From Hawksworthiomyces lignivorus (Eukaryota; Ascomycota; Sordariomycetes; Ophiostomatales; Ophiostomataceae): 64,000 nucleotides of DNA. The notes beneath the pieces are model-generated. The model did no database searches. It was not told where the DNA came from and saw only the letters and a list, made by a program, of their open reading frames with translations. Below, piece by piece: positions 33,464 through 45,957 of the stretch (position 1 is its first letter; each line of letters begins with the position of its first letter). Location of the stretch: positions 180,542 to 244,541 of the forward strand of contig NTMA01000062.1 of NCBI GenBank assembly GCA_002917075.1. The letters are read 5' to 3'. The translations under genes were made by a program, and so were the position numbers.

Positions 33464-36128
33464 ATGGGTCGTTACAAAGGCCGCAGTACCGTTGCATGTA
33501 ATCTATGCCACAAACAAAAGCTAAAATGCTCAGGAGGTGAGAGCCAGAGACTGACTGTGATATGAGAATTCATTGCGGGGGTTAGAATACGCTTTTTCTC
33601 ACGCATTGACAGATATCCCATGCCAAAGATGTCAAGTGAAAGGTCTCCGCTGCTCGTATCCGTCGAAAGATCGGGTTGTCGCGGTGATGGAGAGCTACCT
33701 GCATCACCTAGAGAGAGAAGCTGCTTCGGCTCGGAACGTGGTCGTCGAAAATGCTTCGCAGTATATAGACTCTGAGCAAACACCTCGGGAGGTAACTCTA
33801 AAGACTACGCTGCAACCTTCTCAGGCGAGATCAACTAGCACAGCCAGTGCCAGTAGAGATCAGAACGGCAACCGACTACTCGAAGATTGTAGCGCTGAGC
33901 AATTTGTGCAGAAGCTGCGTGAACTGTCCTTAGTAGCATCACATGAGCAGAATACTATAGGCGCGGAGCTATCTAACCTCCTCCCACCTATCTCTCTTTC
34001 TTCGAACTATACCTACTCGCGGTTGAAGTTTGATCTCTTCAGTACGTAAAGCTTTCCAAGATACAGGCCAGAGAAATGACTAGACTGACTTGAGCCATAG
34101 AGCCTGAAGTTTCGTTTCGCTTGCCGCCATTGCCATATGCACTGCACCTTCTTGATGTCTTCGAAGAAGGTTTCAGTGACTACCACTGGATGTTACGCAA
34201 ACAGTTTCGACAACGCTTACTCCAGATGTACGCAAATCCTCATTCGCAAGCTCGCGATCAAACCTGGCTGTGTTGTGTGTCTATCGTCATGGCACTTGGG
34301 GAGGCCTGGAACTGTGGACGTGCCCGCAACAGAGAGTTTCGACAATCTGAGTCATCGTCGCCGTCACCCTATTCGAATGCCGATCTCCCACCAGGAGCAG
34401 AGTTGTTCGAACAAGGTCTTCTTCTCTTGCGCAGCCCATTGGAAGAGGCTCGTGTAGAGGATGTAGTTGCACTTAATCTTGCGGTTCGTATTACGCTTCA
34501 ACAAACCATACATTTTGCATCATGGCTTTGAGTTGTGCTCCACGACAATAATACTCACGCTCCAAACATATTAGGCCTTCTATTGCTACTGCCTCAATCG
34601 GCGAAAAACAGCCTATTTAATGGCCGGTCAGAGCGTTCGCATGGCCTTGCTGCTTCGATTGCATGAGCCGTGGCCAAAAAAACCGGCAGGAATCAGTCCA
34701 GGCACTGCCTCAGCACACAATATAGATGAAAACGAGCGAATCGAAGCGGAGCACCGTAAGCGAGTTTGGTGGACGTCGTATTGTATGGACCGCATGGTAA
34801 GCACCGAGTTCGGATTTTCTCCCGCTCAAGACTCTCTTATGCAGTTCGTAGAATTGCCTTCCGATGCGGGCCTGAGTGATTCTGGCCGTGACGAATTCTT
34901 TGATGGCCAAGTCTTATCAGCACAGATTGGGCTGTGCGGCATCAAAGTAGCGATAGTCGAGAACGTCACGCGCCGGATCAGGTCTGATTCCAACGCCGAG
35001 TCCGACACAATCTTTGACGCTATTGTGCTATGTATGGACTCATTGCGTAACTGGCATAGAAGCCTTCCAGTCCACATGGTATATTCTTTTGATGACGGAG
35101 TCCCTGCCGATATATGGGTCTCACCAAAGGGCCGTGTCCTCCTGTCTCTGTATCTGAGATACTATCAGGTACGTTGACTACAGGCTTCATTCCATTGGCG
35201 TGCAGAAGTAATCTAACACGAGATGCCCTCACCGGCAGTGCATGATCCTGTTGATACGGCCATTGTTGTTACAAGAACTGTCATCCATTCTAACGTCCCA
35301 ATATGGCAAAGGGAATCTTCGAGACGAAACAGAAAGCTCATCTCCGCCGTCGGCTCCTGAGCTTGTTTCGTTGAAGTTGGAGTGCATTCGGGCAGCGCAA
35401 TGCAACTGTAGAATCTTGGACAGTCTCTGGGCCAATGGGAAAATAGGTAGTTACGAGCTTTTTTCCTATTTCTTGTTGCGTCTATTCTGCTTTTTCTAGA
35501 CAATTCTTGCTTCAAAGACCGCTCACTTACGAAGATCTCAGCAAAATTCGGTTACTGGGACGCCCTGCATCTGTTTTCATGTCTTGCTATTCTCTGCCTC
35601 TCACGCGTCCTCGATTTGCCGAGCACAGCATCGGTTACTGGAACAAGCTTGGTAAATAGCCCAGGGTGCGCTGATGTGGCGGTTATACCATCTCAATCAG
35701 GCAGCAGCGCATGTGCCCCTGCAGATGTACCTTTCATTACATCCCCTCACACACAACCTGCTATTCGCAACATGCCTCCAGCAAGCCGTCAGGGACTCTA
35801 CCTTCAGGCACGTGCCCTGCTTGAGGAGATGGCACGCGTCGGAAATCCAGCGGCTAAAGACTACGCAGTAATGCTAAGAGATGTAGAAGATATGGTGCGG
35901 AAGGTGATGGCTAAACGAAAAGCCTTTGAAGAAACAGAGTTGCCATTCTTGCATCCCAGCCAAGACACTGGAGAAGGAAGCGCTAACGAAGAAGCCGGTA
36001 TCGATACATCATTTTCAAGCATACCGTTTCTTGATATGGCCGATGTTTCATTTAATGACATGTTTCAAGGGGATGGTTGGCAGACAATGGATTGGGATGG
36101 GCTATTCAACGGTTTTTCTGCAGGCTGA
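33464..36128 (+). CDS. Zn2Cys6 transcription factor
   Basis: Six exons (33464-33536, 33613-34041, 34101-34483, 34575-35168, 35239-35446, 35500-36128) give about 771 residues. The zinc cluster is C12-x2-C15-x6-C22-x5-C28-x2-C31-x6-C38, again split by the first intron, followed by a coiled-coil-like MESYLHHLERE linker. The middle homology region shows the AFYCYCLNRRKTAYL-MAGQSVRMALLLRLH segment and RKRVWWTSYCMDRMVSTEFG. All five introns join in phase. An acidic, aromatic C-terminus (SFNDMFQGDGWQTMDWDGLF) looks like an activation domain. It follows the MFS carrier by 555 bp and may control the local genes (inference). Confidence 0.92.
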
Positions 36129-37822
36129 CAGGAAAAGAAGCGCCGGCGTGTATACGCTGATGTTGCGGCAACGTTACGGGTGTGAAGGTATAATCTGTAT
36201 ACAAATGTGTAATTTTCATGACGTCTCTCGTCCAGGTACCATTTTGGTTTTCTTTATCTTTCTGACGCTGGCGTACTTAATGAGACCGAGAAATTAAATA
36301 TGTTGCGCTAGTCTTGATGTGCTTGTTATTCGCAAGTCGGAGAGTCCTGTCAAGGTCAGCCTATGGCGGTTTTAAATACGCTTGTTTAACACGCCGACTA
36401 AGTTTTTTACTACATGACCTGTAGATCTGACTTCAAGCGCTAAGCACTTTTTGTAGGGTGATCTCAGTCGAGAAGGTAGCATATCCCACTTGTTTGACAC
36501 GAGTATTCATGTGTGCTTTACTTTCACAGGAGCTTATTGGACCATATTTACTACATGTTGTTGTTACCCGAGCACGAAAACGAGAACGATCTTTCAACGG
36601 GAGATTTCTCTCTGTGGCCTAGCGCGGCTCCTTTCCAACTATTGTACAGCGTCAGCCGCATAGCTGGCATGCAGTATTAAAAAGCCGCTTCTTTTTATTG
36701 CGACCAAGCGACAACTGCCTTCCTTCAGCCTCGTCAAGTCTTTTTGTTTTCTCAACACATATCTTGAAATCTATTTCCTAGCAAAGAAGCATCTGCAAGA
36801 GTCCTTCGAACTGCAGGAGGCCTTTGAACCGGTTTCCCGTACAATCGTATTAATTGCTCCATCTCAACCGTGCCACAATTACGCTGTCTATGTAGCCCTC
36901 TCTGCCGGGACTTGCAGGATTCGCAATTGTACGTGCCCTTTTCAGCTCAAGAAACGATGTCACGTAGCAGCATCTACACATTCTGTCTTCGTTCAGCCCC
37001 TAGCTCACGTACTAGATGTGTACTGCGACGACTGACACTCTTCTCGGTGCCTCAACAGGGCTCTAAAAAGTGGAGCAGGCAGCAAGTGTCCAGCAGATAT
37101 TGGTACTCTGCGTCAACAGCCAATGAAGGTCATGCACCGAAATACGCGAGATCCTCCTGATTCGTGACAGACGGGTTGGGGTGATTGATTGGTATCTTAA
37201 CGCGTTGTGAGATGCCTGCTTCTCATCAGCAAGATGGTCGCAGCAGTAAGCCCTTTTGGTAGGTAAGCGAAAACACGACTTTCGGCAAAAAGCAGTTTTT
37301 CTTGGCTACAGTTGGTGCATGCTGCATCGTGTCAGATGGGGGGCCAGCCCAATCCCAGGACCCACCCAGCTGGAAACCGCTGCAACGCTGTGCTGACCAA
37401 ACTTGCCGAAGAATTTTAGACGAGGTTAGCCTTGTCAGGAGAGTGAGAATTTAGATCGTCAATCAAAAATAGGCACTGCGCGACTTGCTTGTACCGGGGC
37501 GAGTAAGCTTACGCAGATCGTACCTTATTTTTAATCGATGCCAGTTTGGTGAATAATGGCAACCTTTTATTTGACCAGAACCCCAGCAACTTTCCTGGGT
37601 CGCCAAAGGATTCAGTTAAATTACATGCAGGTCAAGAGTGCCGGCATTCAGAATGCCTTGCCACTTTCACGATACCCCGGTAGCAGAATCACGGTGACTA
37701 AAAACAAATAAGAGGTTCTTCCCATTTCTGTGCACATACAATGAGGGCTGAAACTGCTAGCTAAACCGTACGATTTTCTCTTCCGGATATCAAGGTCGCC
37801 ACTGCTTGCTGTGCTGCTCTCA
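36129..37822. other. 1.7-kb intergenic region upstream of the seven-span protein
   Basis: Holds the 3' UTR of the regulator and the promoter of the membrane-protein gene. A 96-codon ORF at 36870-37160 has no recognisable features. Nothing else seen. Confidence 0.45.
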
Positions 37823-39598
37823 ATGGCCAACGCGACGAATTATTACGGATGGGTGCCTCCTACGATTGAGACGGCCAACTTTTCAGACTGTAATATTGCA
37901 GCACAATGGCTTGCTGCGTTTCTCAGCTCGACATATGGGGGCACATATCTGAAGGACCCCCCAATGGAAATAACCTATACCTACATTTTGAGCTTTGTTC
38001 CTTCTAACCTGGAGACGCCAAGCTACGGCCAGGCGGCACAATGGTTTGGAGACATTGTTAATAGCTCGATATATGACGCCATGACCGAGTATCCATACGT
38101 GAATTGTTCTGCGCAGGTGTGCAAGCAATTGAATTGGGCCGGTGACCCTGATCTAGCTGGCATTGGTGTAGGTACTAGTGAAGCGGAAAAAAGAGATAAA
38201 AAGAGATTGGCGAAAAGTGGTGGAAAGCAAAGGGAAAAGGTGAAATTAGACGACGCTGATGATTATTTTGGTATGCAGGTAGTGATCGTGTTCTTTCTGG
38301 CTGCAGTCTTCGCCACGCTGTACTTTGTTCTCATATCTATCGACCGGTGGGAGCCGTTCAACAAAATCGAGATCCCCCTGCGGCGCTGGAACTGGTTTGT
38401 GGGTGCCTTCCATGAGTCGCTGCAAGGCTTCCTGGACACGGGGCTGATATTCGCCATTTCTATGCTGGCGGCCGGCGTGTACCGGCATGGCTCTTCGCGC
38501 CTCCATCCGGACAAGTCCCATTCTCTGTACGAGCTGACCAACGCCACTTATATCGGCATCTTCTCCATATTCCCACCGCTTTTGTTGCAGCTCGTTACAT
38601 ACCATACACGCCGCAGGCGCATTCGCGTCTCTCTGTGGCTGGTGACCATAATTCTAGCCGTGATCATCATCGCGCTATACTTTAGCCTGACCACCAACGC
38701 AGACAAATTACTGAACCTGCTCGAAAGCCCGTCTGCCGTCTCCGATTGGGTCTGGGAGATCGACTGCGAGCCCCTCGACTTACGCGACGACATTGACAAC
38801 CTCATTATCACCGCTTGTGTGCTTCTGGTTGTCAACGCCCTCTTCTGGTTTTACCACACCTTCCTCCCCCACAGCATCCATGATCGCTTGCGGAACGTAT
38901 TTCTTGGCTGCCTTGGCCGCTGGGGCCAGAAGCCCGGTCGTCACGGCCGCAGCTGGTGGGAAAATTTCCTGATCATAGCCAAGACCGTTGACGGTGTTCT
39001 CTGTGCCATTGTCATGTGGGGGCTGATAGGCTTGTACACTGCTTACCGCGCTGTTATCTTGGAAGCCATGGGCCCCGACAATGGAGACTCGCAATGGAGT
39101 TTTGGCCAAGTCCTTGCTTTAGCCACCTGGGTGCCTGTTGCCATCGACCTCACCACTATCTATATCTGTGAGCAGGCTGTCCCTCATGCTTTTATTTTAG
39201 TTGTCTATTCCGCTGCTAACCGATCAGATGGTGCCAAGGATGCTCTCGAGAGTAAGGTATCGAAGAATTTCAACGTCGTTGAGGCGAATGAAAAGCTAGC
39301 AGGTTCAGGAGGCAGCGGACTAGAACACGATGTAGGCCTCGATCCATACCAAGTGGTAGAGCCCGCAGCTTATGCGCAGCTTGGCCAGAGTGGTATGCCA
39401 AGCCAGACATATAATAATGGCTACCAATATGATCCCGAAGCATCCAAGGGGATGCATCCAATGACCTATGATATACCCGGCGCGTATGAACCTTCCAGCT
39501 ACGCATCTCCAGTGGCATATGACCATTCGGGGACCTATGGGCAGCCGACCAACTATCCTCAGCCGAGTCAAAGTAGTGCACACTACGGGGGAAACTAA
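37823..39598 (+). CDS. Seven-span membrane protein with Tyr-rich tail, function unknown
   Basis: The first ATG is at 37823. The frame is open to 39598, but two in-frame introns are likely: 38168-38278 (111 nt, GTAGGT...GCAG) and 39168-39227 (60 nt, GTGAGC, branch GCTAAC, CAG). Spliced length is about 538 residues; unspliced about 591. The ~110-residue N-terminal part has several NxS/T sites and cysteines (NCSAQVC) and is followed by seven hydrophobic segments, from VVIVFFLAAVFATLYFV to FGQVLALATWVPVAIDLTT. The C-terminal tail is Tyr/Pro/Gly-rich. The topology is receptor-like, but I do not recognise a known GPCR class and assign no function. I believe relatives occur widely in ascomycetes. 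Confidence 0.8.
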   Translation: MANATNYYGWVPPTIETANFSDCNIAAQWLAAFLSSTYGGTYLKDPPMEITYTYILSFVPSNLETPSYGQAAQWFGDIVNSSIYDAMTEYPYVNCSAQVCKQLNWAGDPDLAGIGVGTSEAEKRDKKRLAKSGGKQREKVKLDDADDYFGMQVVIVFFLAAVFATLYFVLISIDRWEPFNKIEIPLRRWNWFVGAFHESLQGFLDTGLIFAISMLAAGVYRHGSSRLHPDKSHSLYELTNATYIGIFSIFPPLLLQLVTYHTRRRRIRVSLWLVTIILAVIIIALYFSLTTNADKLLNLLESPSAVSDWVWEIDCEPLDLRDDIDNLIITACVLLVVNALFWFYHTFLPHSIHDRLRNVFLGCLGRWGQKPGRHGRSWWENFLIIAKTVDGVLCAIVMWGLIGLYTAYRAVILEAMGPDNGDSQWSFGQVLALATWVPVAIDLTTIYICEQAVPHAFILVVYSAANRSDGAKDALESKVSKNFNVVEANEKLAGSGGSGLEHDVGLDPYQVVEPAAYAQLGQSGMPSQTYNNGYQYDPEASKGMHPMTYDIPGAYEPSSYASPVAYDHSGTYGQPTNYPQPSQSSAHYGGN

Positions 39599-39855
39599 AT
39601 CTCAGGTTGATGGAATCATGTTGCGTTGCATCATTCAACGAAATGAGTAAGACACGTTCTATTAAAAGGCGTCTTATGGATAGTTATAGACATAAATGCA
39701 TACACTTGGATTTTGCTTGAAGCAATATCCGTCTATTGAGTCTACCGGTATCTTCAATAAGGAGAGAATGATGCTCAGAGCTATTTGTGGTAACTTATGT
39801 GTAACAATCATTTCCCTTCGCATGATATATTCCGTAACCTTTGGCTTCGAGGCTT

Positions 39856-41878
39856 TTACTGTTCGACAAGGTTGTTCACGTCCCTATAGATTTATTAGCA
39901 AGAAATGTTTTGTATGCTTCACTAGTTCTAAGTATTCGTAGATGGTTACGTACGGAAGTTGGAGATCGGGGATAATCCACGCCATGAGAAGAGAGGGAAT
40001 TGAGGATCCCAGAGCCGTGTAGGTCATATAACGCATAACATCCGTGAACTTCACATGGGTTTGTTTTGTTAGCTAACTTCTTATGCGGCTAGTGGTAATG
40101 CTGTGCTCTACTCACGGCTAGGTTTACTGCATTTCTCTCTGCCGTCCCCCATGCTGGCAGCACCGTTGAGGTAATGGAGTTGAAGAGAGTATCGACCAAC
40201 GTCGAGTTCGCGCTGGAGCCTAGGTGCCGCCACAGAGCTGGCTTAAGCGTGTTGGTGTAGATGCCACCGGCAATGCATGAGCCAATGCTGGAACCAACAA
40301 AGGACATGCAGACGACGAGAGCGGTGATCTGCGCCATCTGGGCGTGCGGGACAGAGATCTGTGCCGGCACTAGCACGGCCGTCTGCATGATGCCACTACC
40401 GATACCTTGGATGGCCTGGACGACAAAGATCTCGGCTTCGGAGTTGGATGCACCACGGAGGCGAATCATAACGCCGTATCCTACCGTCCGAATGACAGCA
40501 CCAACAACAATGAGATACTTGTAGCGGCGCGTCTTCATCATGACCAGACCAGCGAGAATACCGATAAAGCACTGAGTCACGCCGTTGACATAGACGAAGA
40601 ACGTGTCGACGGTAGCGTCGAGGTTGCGCGCAATGCTGCCCCAGGAGTAGATATACGTGTGCGTGCAGGAGAAGCCAAGAGAGTCGGTAGCGATGAGAAT
40701 CAGGCACATAAGGATTGTTCGGTTTGTGAAGTAGGACACCTCTACGACGGGGTGCTTGGCCCAATATTTCTCGTAGAAGGGCAGCAAGATGAGCAGCAGA
40801 CCACCCAGCGCAATCAGCACGTCGAGGTACGGCGTATGCCACTCCTGCGGGCTCGTCGCGGAGAGCGTCAGGGGGATGAGGAGCATGGCCAAGCCACCGC
40901 TAAAGAGGATAACGCCGCCGAGATCGATCTGGGAGCAGAACTCGTAGACGGACACCTTAGCTCTTGGAGCAATTCCCATCTTTTTCGCACGGCCCTGGTA
41001 GTGCAGCAGCACCGCGATGATAAAGGCGGCGCCGAATGGCATGAGAATGGCAAACATGCCGATACCCCACTTCCAGCCGATGCCGTTGGGCGCGACCACG
41101 CTGTCGACAATATAGGCAGAGACCCACGGCGTGATCAGGAACGGGAAGAAAGAGAGGCCGATAGCAAAGCCACGCCAGCGCGCAGTCGTGATATCAGAAA
41201 TCACAATATCATTCATGAGATTGGTACCAGATTTGCCAAGGTTGTAGAAGATGGTTCCGGCCGCGTATGTGCCAATATTTTTGGAGGAAGCCATAAGGAT
41301 GTAGGAAATGACACAGAAGAAAATCGTTAGCAGGTACGTCTGGCCACGGCCAATGACGTTGGAGAGCTTGGCAATCGGCGGCTTCACCACAGCAAAGATA
41401 ATAGTGCCTGCAGTGCTCAGAGTAGCTAGATCAGAGAGGGCATTAAATGACGACGTTGAGTAGTTGTTGTAGATGTAGACAGTGGCATTGTCAATCTCGC
41501 TTTGAGTGGCGAGGCATGTTAGTGTAACCGTGACAATGAGAAACCCCAACAACCTGTGGTGGTATAAGTTATCACGTACTAGATTATCATCACCATTGCC
41601 AAGCTGTAAACGTGAGATTAGCCTTCTACCCAGATGCAACAAGAAAATATTGTAAGTTCTTACCCAGCAATAATCAACCATCTGCCCGTTGTTCCCCAGA
41701 TCGCCTGGGCAGCCTCGATCGTGGCCACACCGGCATCAACAGTCTCTTCTTGTGCGGTGTGCTTCTCATCTTGAATAGTGGTTTCAACAGCCGGTATAGC
41801 TGCAATGTCGATGGTCTCAGTTGGATGCGGCTCTGATACTGATCGCGACTGCGGTTTTATGGAGTCAAGGAATCCCAT
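39856..41878 (-). CDS. Siderophore-iron transporter, MFS (Sit/Mir/Arn type)
   Basis: Four exons (41664-41878, 40116-41553, 39954-40048, 39856-39883) give about 591 residues, the usual size for 14-span siderophore transporters. An acidic 70-residue head precedes GRWLIIAG-LLGFLIV. Family marks include YSTSSFNALSDLATLSTA, GKSGTNLMNDIVISDITTARWRG, and the extracellular ending LPAWGTAERNAVNLA. The last two exons are short (95 and 28 nt): they give MRYMTYTALGSSIPSLLMAW, IPDLQLP and DVNNLVEQ, matching the expected C-terminus. It imports ferric siderophores by proton symport. Weak TGATAA elements lie upstream on the minus strand (near 42163 and 42315), but no full ATCWGATAA. It complements FTR1/FET3 in this window. 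Confidence 0.92.
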
Positions 41879-42667
41879 CGTGTCTGTGTTGCTTGTGCTC
41901 TGTGAGCTTTGCAAAAATGATGTCAAATTGCTGCCAATACGTCGGCCATAACTAGTGGGTTCAAGGATCGCATCGCTGTTATAAGTCGAGCAGCATCGTC
42001 CGGTTACATGCATCCGTCTTGCTAGAAATGCAATAGTTTATTCGCAAAGCAGCTAAGTTCATAATTCACAGCACTTGGGAATAAACACTTCTCGACATGC
42101 ATAAGCTATCAATCTGCCAACGTTACACCCGGGCGTCGCATGCCAGCTGTGACCGACTTGTCTTATCAGTGGACATCTAGTACGGAGTTCAATATCCAGC
42201 GTATTGCAGAACTCGGATTCAGAAGCAAACTCCACTTTTTCAACAACACCGATAGGGGTTGGCCGATCTATAGGCTAAATTGCCGTATCGGGGCTTGATC
42301 TCGTCATCGCTCCCTTATCATCGGCCACGCGGTGGAGCAAGCTAACTACTAGGAGGAGAAACTGTAAACGGGCCGTGGAAATGGAATGTCTATGTGGACA
42401 TATGGGGTATTCTTTTCGCATTTTGACACGAGAGAAGTACAATTAAAATCTCACCTCTGACCTAGTGAATAAAACGAAGTATTACACAAGAATCTCTTTA
42501 GATAGCCCAGCCCCGTGGGCCGATACTAGCCATACTCCCCACAAAGCTATCCCCTGTTTTGGTATTATTCCAAGCGACTACTAACCGATGTTAAGACATC
42601 ATCGTATGGAGAGAGCAAGTAGCAGCTGCCAGTGTGCCGGGTTACCCGTTAAATGCTAAACAAAAGC
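41879..42667. promoter_or_regulatory. Promoter region of the siderophore transporter
   Basis: About 790 bp. On the minus strand CACTGATAA (42163-42171) and TGATAA (42315-42320) are GATA-core sequences; neither is the full ATCWGATAA. No gene seen. Confidence 0.45.
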
Positions 42668-44919
42668 TTAGAGTGGCCTTATCAGAGGTGCTCCGAAAAT
42701 CGCACCGGCCCTGCGAGATAGCTCACTAACAGCATTAGACAACTCGCCATCTTCTTTTACAAGCTGCGCGGCTGGCAGACCAAACGGCAATGCGTCGGGC
42801 TCGCATTCAGTTCCTGGTGGAGGCAAAATCCCCTGCTGGAAGTACTCCCTGATGCGCTTAGCAATGCATGTTGATGGTGACGCGAGTGATGTGTGCTGGG
42901 GAGAAGTCAGTAGAAGCTTGATTTGTGGGTCCGTCTAAAAGCTGCGTCTCTGTTGATGACTTACACCGTAGCCGTTCTGAACCAGAACCACGGAAGAAGG
43001 AAATCCAGCAGAATTGTTTCTTGCGCTTATCAGTGGCGTAACATTATCTGCAATGTTCGATACGAACAGAATAGGAAAGCTGGTATTTGCTTCAAAGTTG
43101 CCTTGAAACGTGTGGTTTATTAGTCTGCTGTGTACTCTGAGAATGGAACAAGGTATTCACGCACCTGTATATCGCCACTTTGGGCGGATTTGGCGGCCCA
43201 CGCAAGCTATCGGGAAGAGGACGTTCGTAGAGCCCGCTGAATAGCTCATCTCTTCCAGCTCCTTGGCAATCTTCTCGAAAGCTTCGATGGAGCCGGGCAC
43301 TTGTACAGAGTCTGAACACATGATCGCCGGAAAAGCGTCGCCCGTGCTCTCTTGTTCCGTAGTCAAGGGTACCGTAGGAGGTACAGTCTCCGTTTCACAT
43401 ACAGCCGAGAAAGATGGACTACTGGCAGCCATGCGTTGATAAAACGGCCGCCCGTCTCCGTGTTCGAGGGCGAAGAGAATATCAGCCAGGCGCGGAAAGC
43501 TGCGCTGCGGCTGATACAGCGTGGTGGAGATCAGCTTCCGCAGTCGGGAGTATGTCACAATTTCTGGAATCTCCGGGCCCTCTATGTCGTCTGTTGGCAC
43601 AATAACTGGGTGCATCTTTATATGGGATAAAAGAGCATTCAGCCTCTCATGGATTCCACGTGGGGAATCAGTATAGAAGGCGCATATTTTGGGGCCAGCT
43701 CGGTAGCAGAGGTCGAAGAATGCTTGCATCACCTTGTCGGTATCCCTGAGGAAGTTTGTATGGATCTTGTAATACCACTCGCGGTAGTCCACGTTCCCGT
43801 CACTCACGAGGCGGCCGACCTTGTCGGGATACATGGCAGCGAAGGTGCCGCCGAGAATAGTACCGTAGCTAAAGCCCCAGTACTTGAGTTTCTCCTCTCC
43901 GAGTTGGTGAAGAATCTCCAGCATGTCCCTCGCGTGAGACGCCGTGCTGGAGTGATACAGAATATCCGAGCCTGAGGAGGTCGCTTCGCACGCCTGTGAG
44001 TACGCTGTCATTCGAGCATAGGCATCGTAAATGGTTCCAGGATGAGAATCAACGACACCAACATCTTGGAGGTCCCAGATGTGCCTTTTCTGCGAAGATC
44101 CCCAGCAGTCGATTCTCGGGACGGATGCACCAACTGTTGTAGATTAGACACGGACTCTTAAAAGAAGAGGAGTATCAATTACTTACTTCCTCGGGGGTCA
44201 AATGTGATAATATCCTGATTTTTGCTGGTTAGCTAGCTATCAGAATAAGGAGGAAACTGGCGCTTATCAAAACAGAAAGTAGCATACGTGGTTGTCACCG
44301 ACGACCGTTTGCAGAAGCTTTCCGTGATCTCTCATCGAGTAGACTCCAGATCCTCCAGGGCCCTAAGATAAGTCAGTTATTTGACTTGATTCTCGGTTTT
44401 TTTGTCTCCTATATCGTAGCCACGTAACAAGGATTCATACCCCGGGATTAAAGAAGACAGGACCACGGTAGTCATTACGATTTACAGCTGGGAGGCGAAT
44501 GACAGCTAATACGACTTGTGCACCATCAGATGGGTTTTGCCAGTCCATCGGCACCTGATACATATGGTCAGTCACATAATTGTTTTCCATATATCATCAA
44601 GGAGCCTGATTTCCTCACTTCGAGCCGTGCACATTCAAACTCATCTTGGTAGCAGGAGTGCCAAGAGATATTCTTGCTAGACGGAATCTATCATGAAGCA
44701 ATTAGTCCCGTATCCGAAAGAGCACAGGACTGATGATCTCACATCTGTCCAAGTCAAATCACTCAGTATATGCTCTTGAACAGCCAATGGAGAGCGACGG
44801 TATATTGTCGGTAATCCCAGTTGATATGCGGCGACCGCCACAAGTGTGAGTGCAGCCACCGGCCACCTCCACCAGTGGCGCACTGGGCGAGCAAGCGCTG
44901 ACTCGTCCAATCCTTTCAT
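42668..44919 (-). CDS. Alpha/beta-hydrolase, TAP-like serine peptidase, N-terminally membrane-anchored
   Basis: Eight exons (44743-44919, 44619-44687, 44441-44554, 44288-44362, 44188-44215, 43165-44133, 42965-43101, 42668-42895) give about 598 residues. A single hydrophobic span (WPVAALTLVAVAAYQLG) near residues 19-35 anchors or exports it. The fold shows ECARLEVPMDW, the oxyanion turn NPGGPGGSG, DPRGIG across the fifth intron, and the nucleophile elbow GFSYGT. The C-terminal TAP-like domain adds the acid residue region (FVSNIADNVTPL) and the catalytic His (NGYGHTSL). Such enzymes release tripeptides or cut esters/amides outside the cell. The 28-nt fifth exon is supported by the DPRG join. 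Some relatives are called proteinases or hydrolases without known substrate. Confidence 0.88.
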
Positions 44920-45957
44920 GTTTAGTTGAAAAAAAAAAATTAAAAAAAAAAAAGGCAAAGACTTCCGCCTACGTGCGGTTCTGGTATTTCTTCAATAGAG
45001 CGATGTTCTGGAAGTTCAGATTGCCGGGAGAGAAACTGCGGCGTGACCTAGTGAGCCACCTAAATAGATAACGAAAGATCTGTTTTGGGTTAAGCGTATC
45101 TCGGCCGAGCTCTGTTAACTATGGCGGAGCTGCCCTAGCGGTCACCAAAGGCAGACTGTGACCCGCTAAAATAAAACAGCGTAGGGTCTGTAATTACGGC
45201 TAAGACTTGCCGGTTTCTTACAGCTACAGGTTCACCAATTCTCCAGAAAGGCTATTTGCGGCTGTATTTGGCGCTATATTAGATATCGTTACAGCACAGC
45301 TCGCCCCATACAGGACTGCATCGTAAGCTAGGACTTACACCACACATCAGACGACGGTGCCTTGCCTGAGATGGTTAGCGTTATGTTGCTTGCGGTGTAC
45401 CAGTATGTCCCCTACACCGCACTAACACATCTTCTACTATGTAGGCACGTTATCGCCATGATAAGATCAAGATTCAATACATACATGAAAGAACGCTTTG
45501 CAGAGAAAGAGGACCATCGATAGCCGGTGAACACAGCTGAGGAAAAGAAATAAAAGAACTATGCTATCTCCTGCTGCGGGGTATCTCGCAGAAAGTTGCC
45601 GGCAATGTTTTGAATCAAAAAAGGGTTCCCCGCAGTAGTCCGCTTGTTTGATAATGTTTTCTGTCCCAAGGATAGGAGAGCATGTGTAGTTGAGCATGTA
45701 GACTTCTTGCATAATTTCCATGGATTAAGTCGTATTTCACGACACTACTCGAGGCGAGTTCCGATCTACAGGGGACAAGATAAGGAAAGTGTATTGTATA
45801 CCACTGAGACTGGAAAAGAATCAACTTATGGAAGAGCAGCGACATGAACGCTGCATTGAAAATCACAGCATAAAGACAATCCACTTCTATATCATCGCCC
45901 TAAAAAAAAAAAAAAATATTCATCTAGTAGCTCCAGCTGGTCTCCTCTTCGTTTTCT
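44920..45957. other. Intergenic, with poly-A tracts and possible repeat relic
   Basis: A-rich runs at 44929-44952 lie just upstream of the peptidase start. DNA at about 45070-45450 has TA-rich, degenerate texture like RIP-weathered repeat. A further A13 run lies near 45903. No gene recognised. Confidence 0.35.

Noticed and set aside
40407..41330. 307-codon ORF opposite the siderophore transporter
   Set aside because: Antisense shadow of a well-supported gene, charged low-complexity product without a domain.
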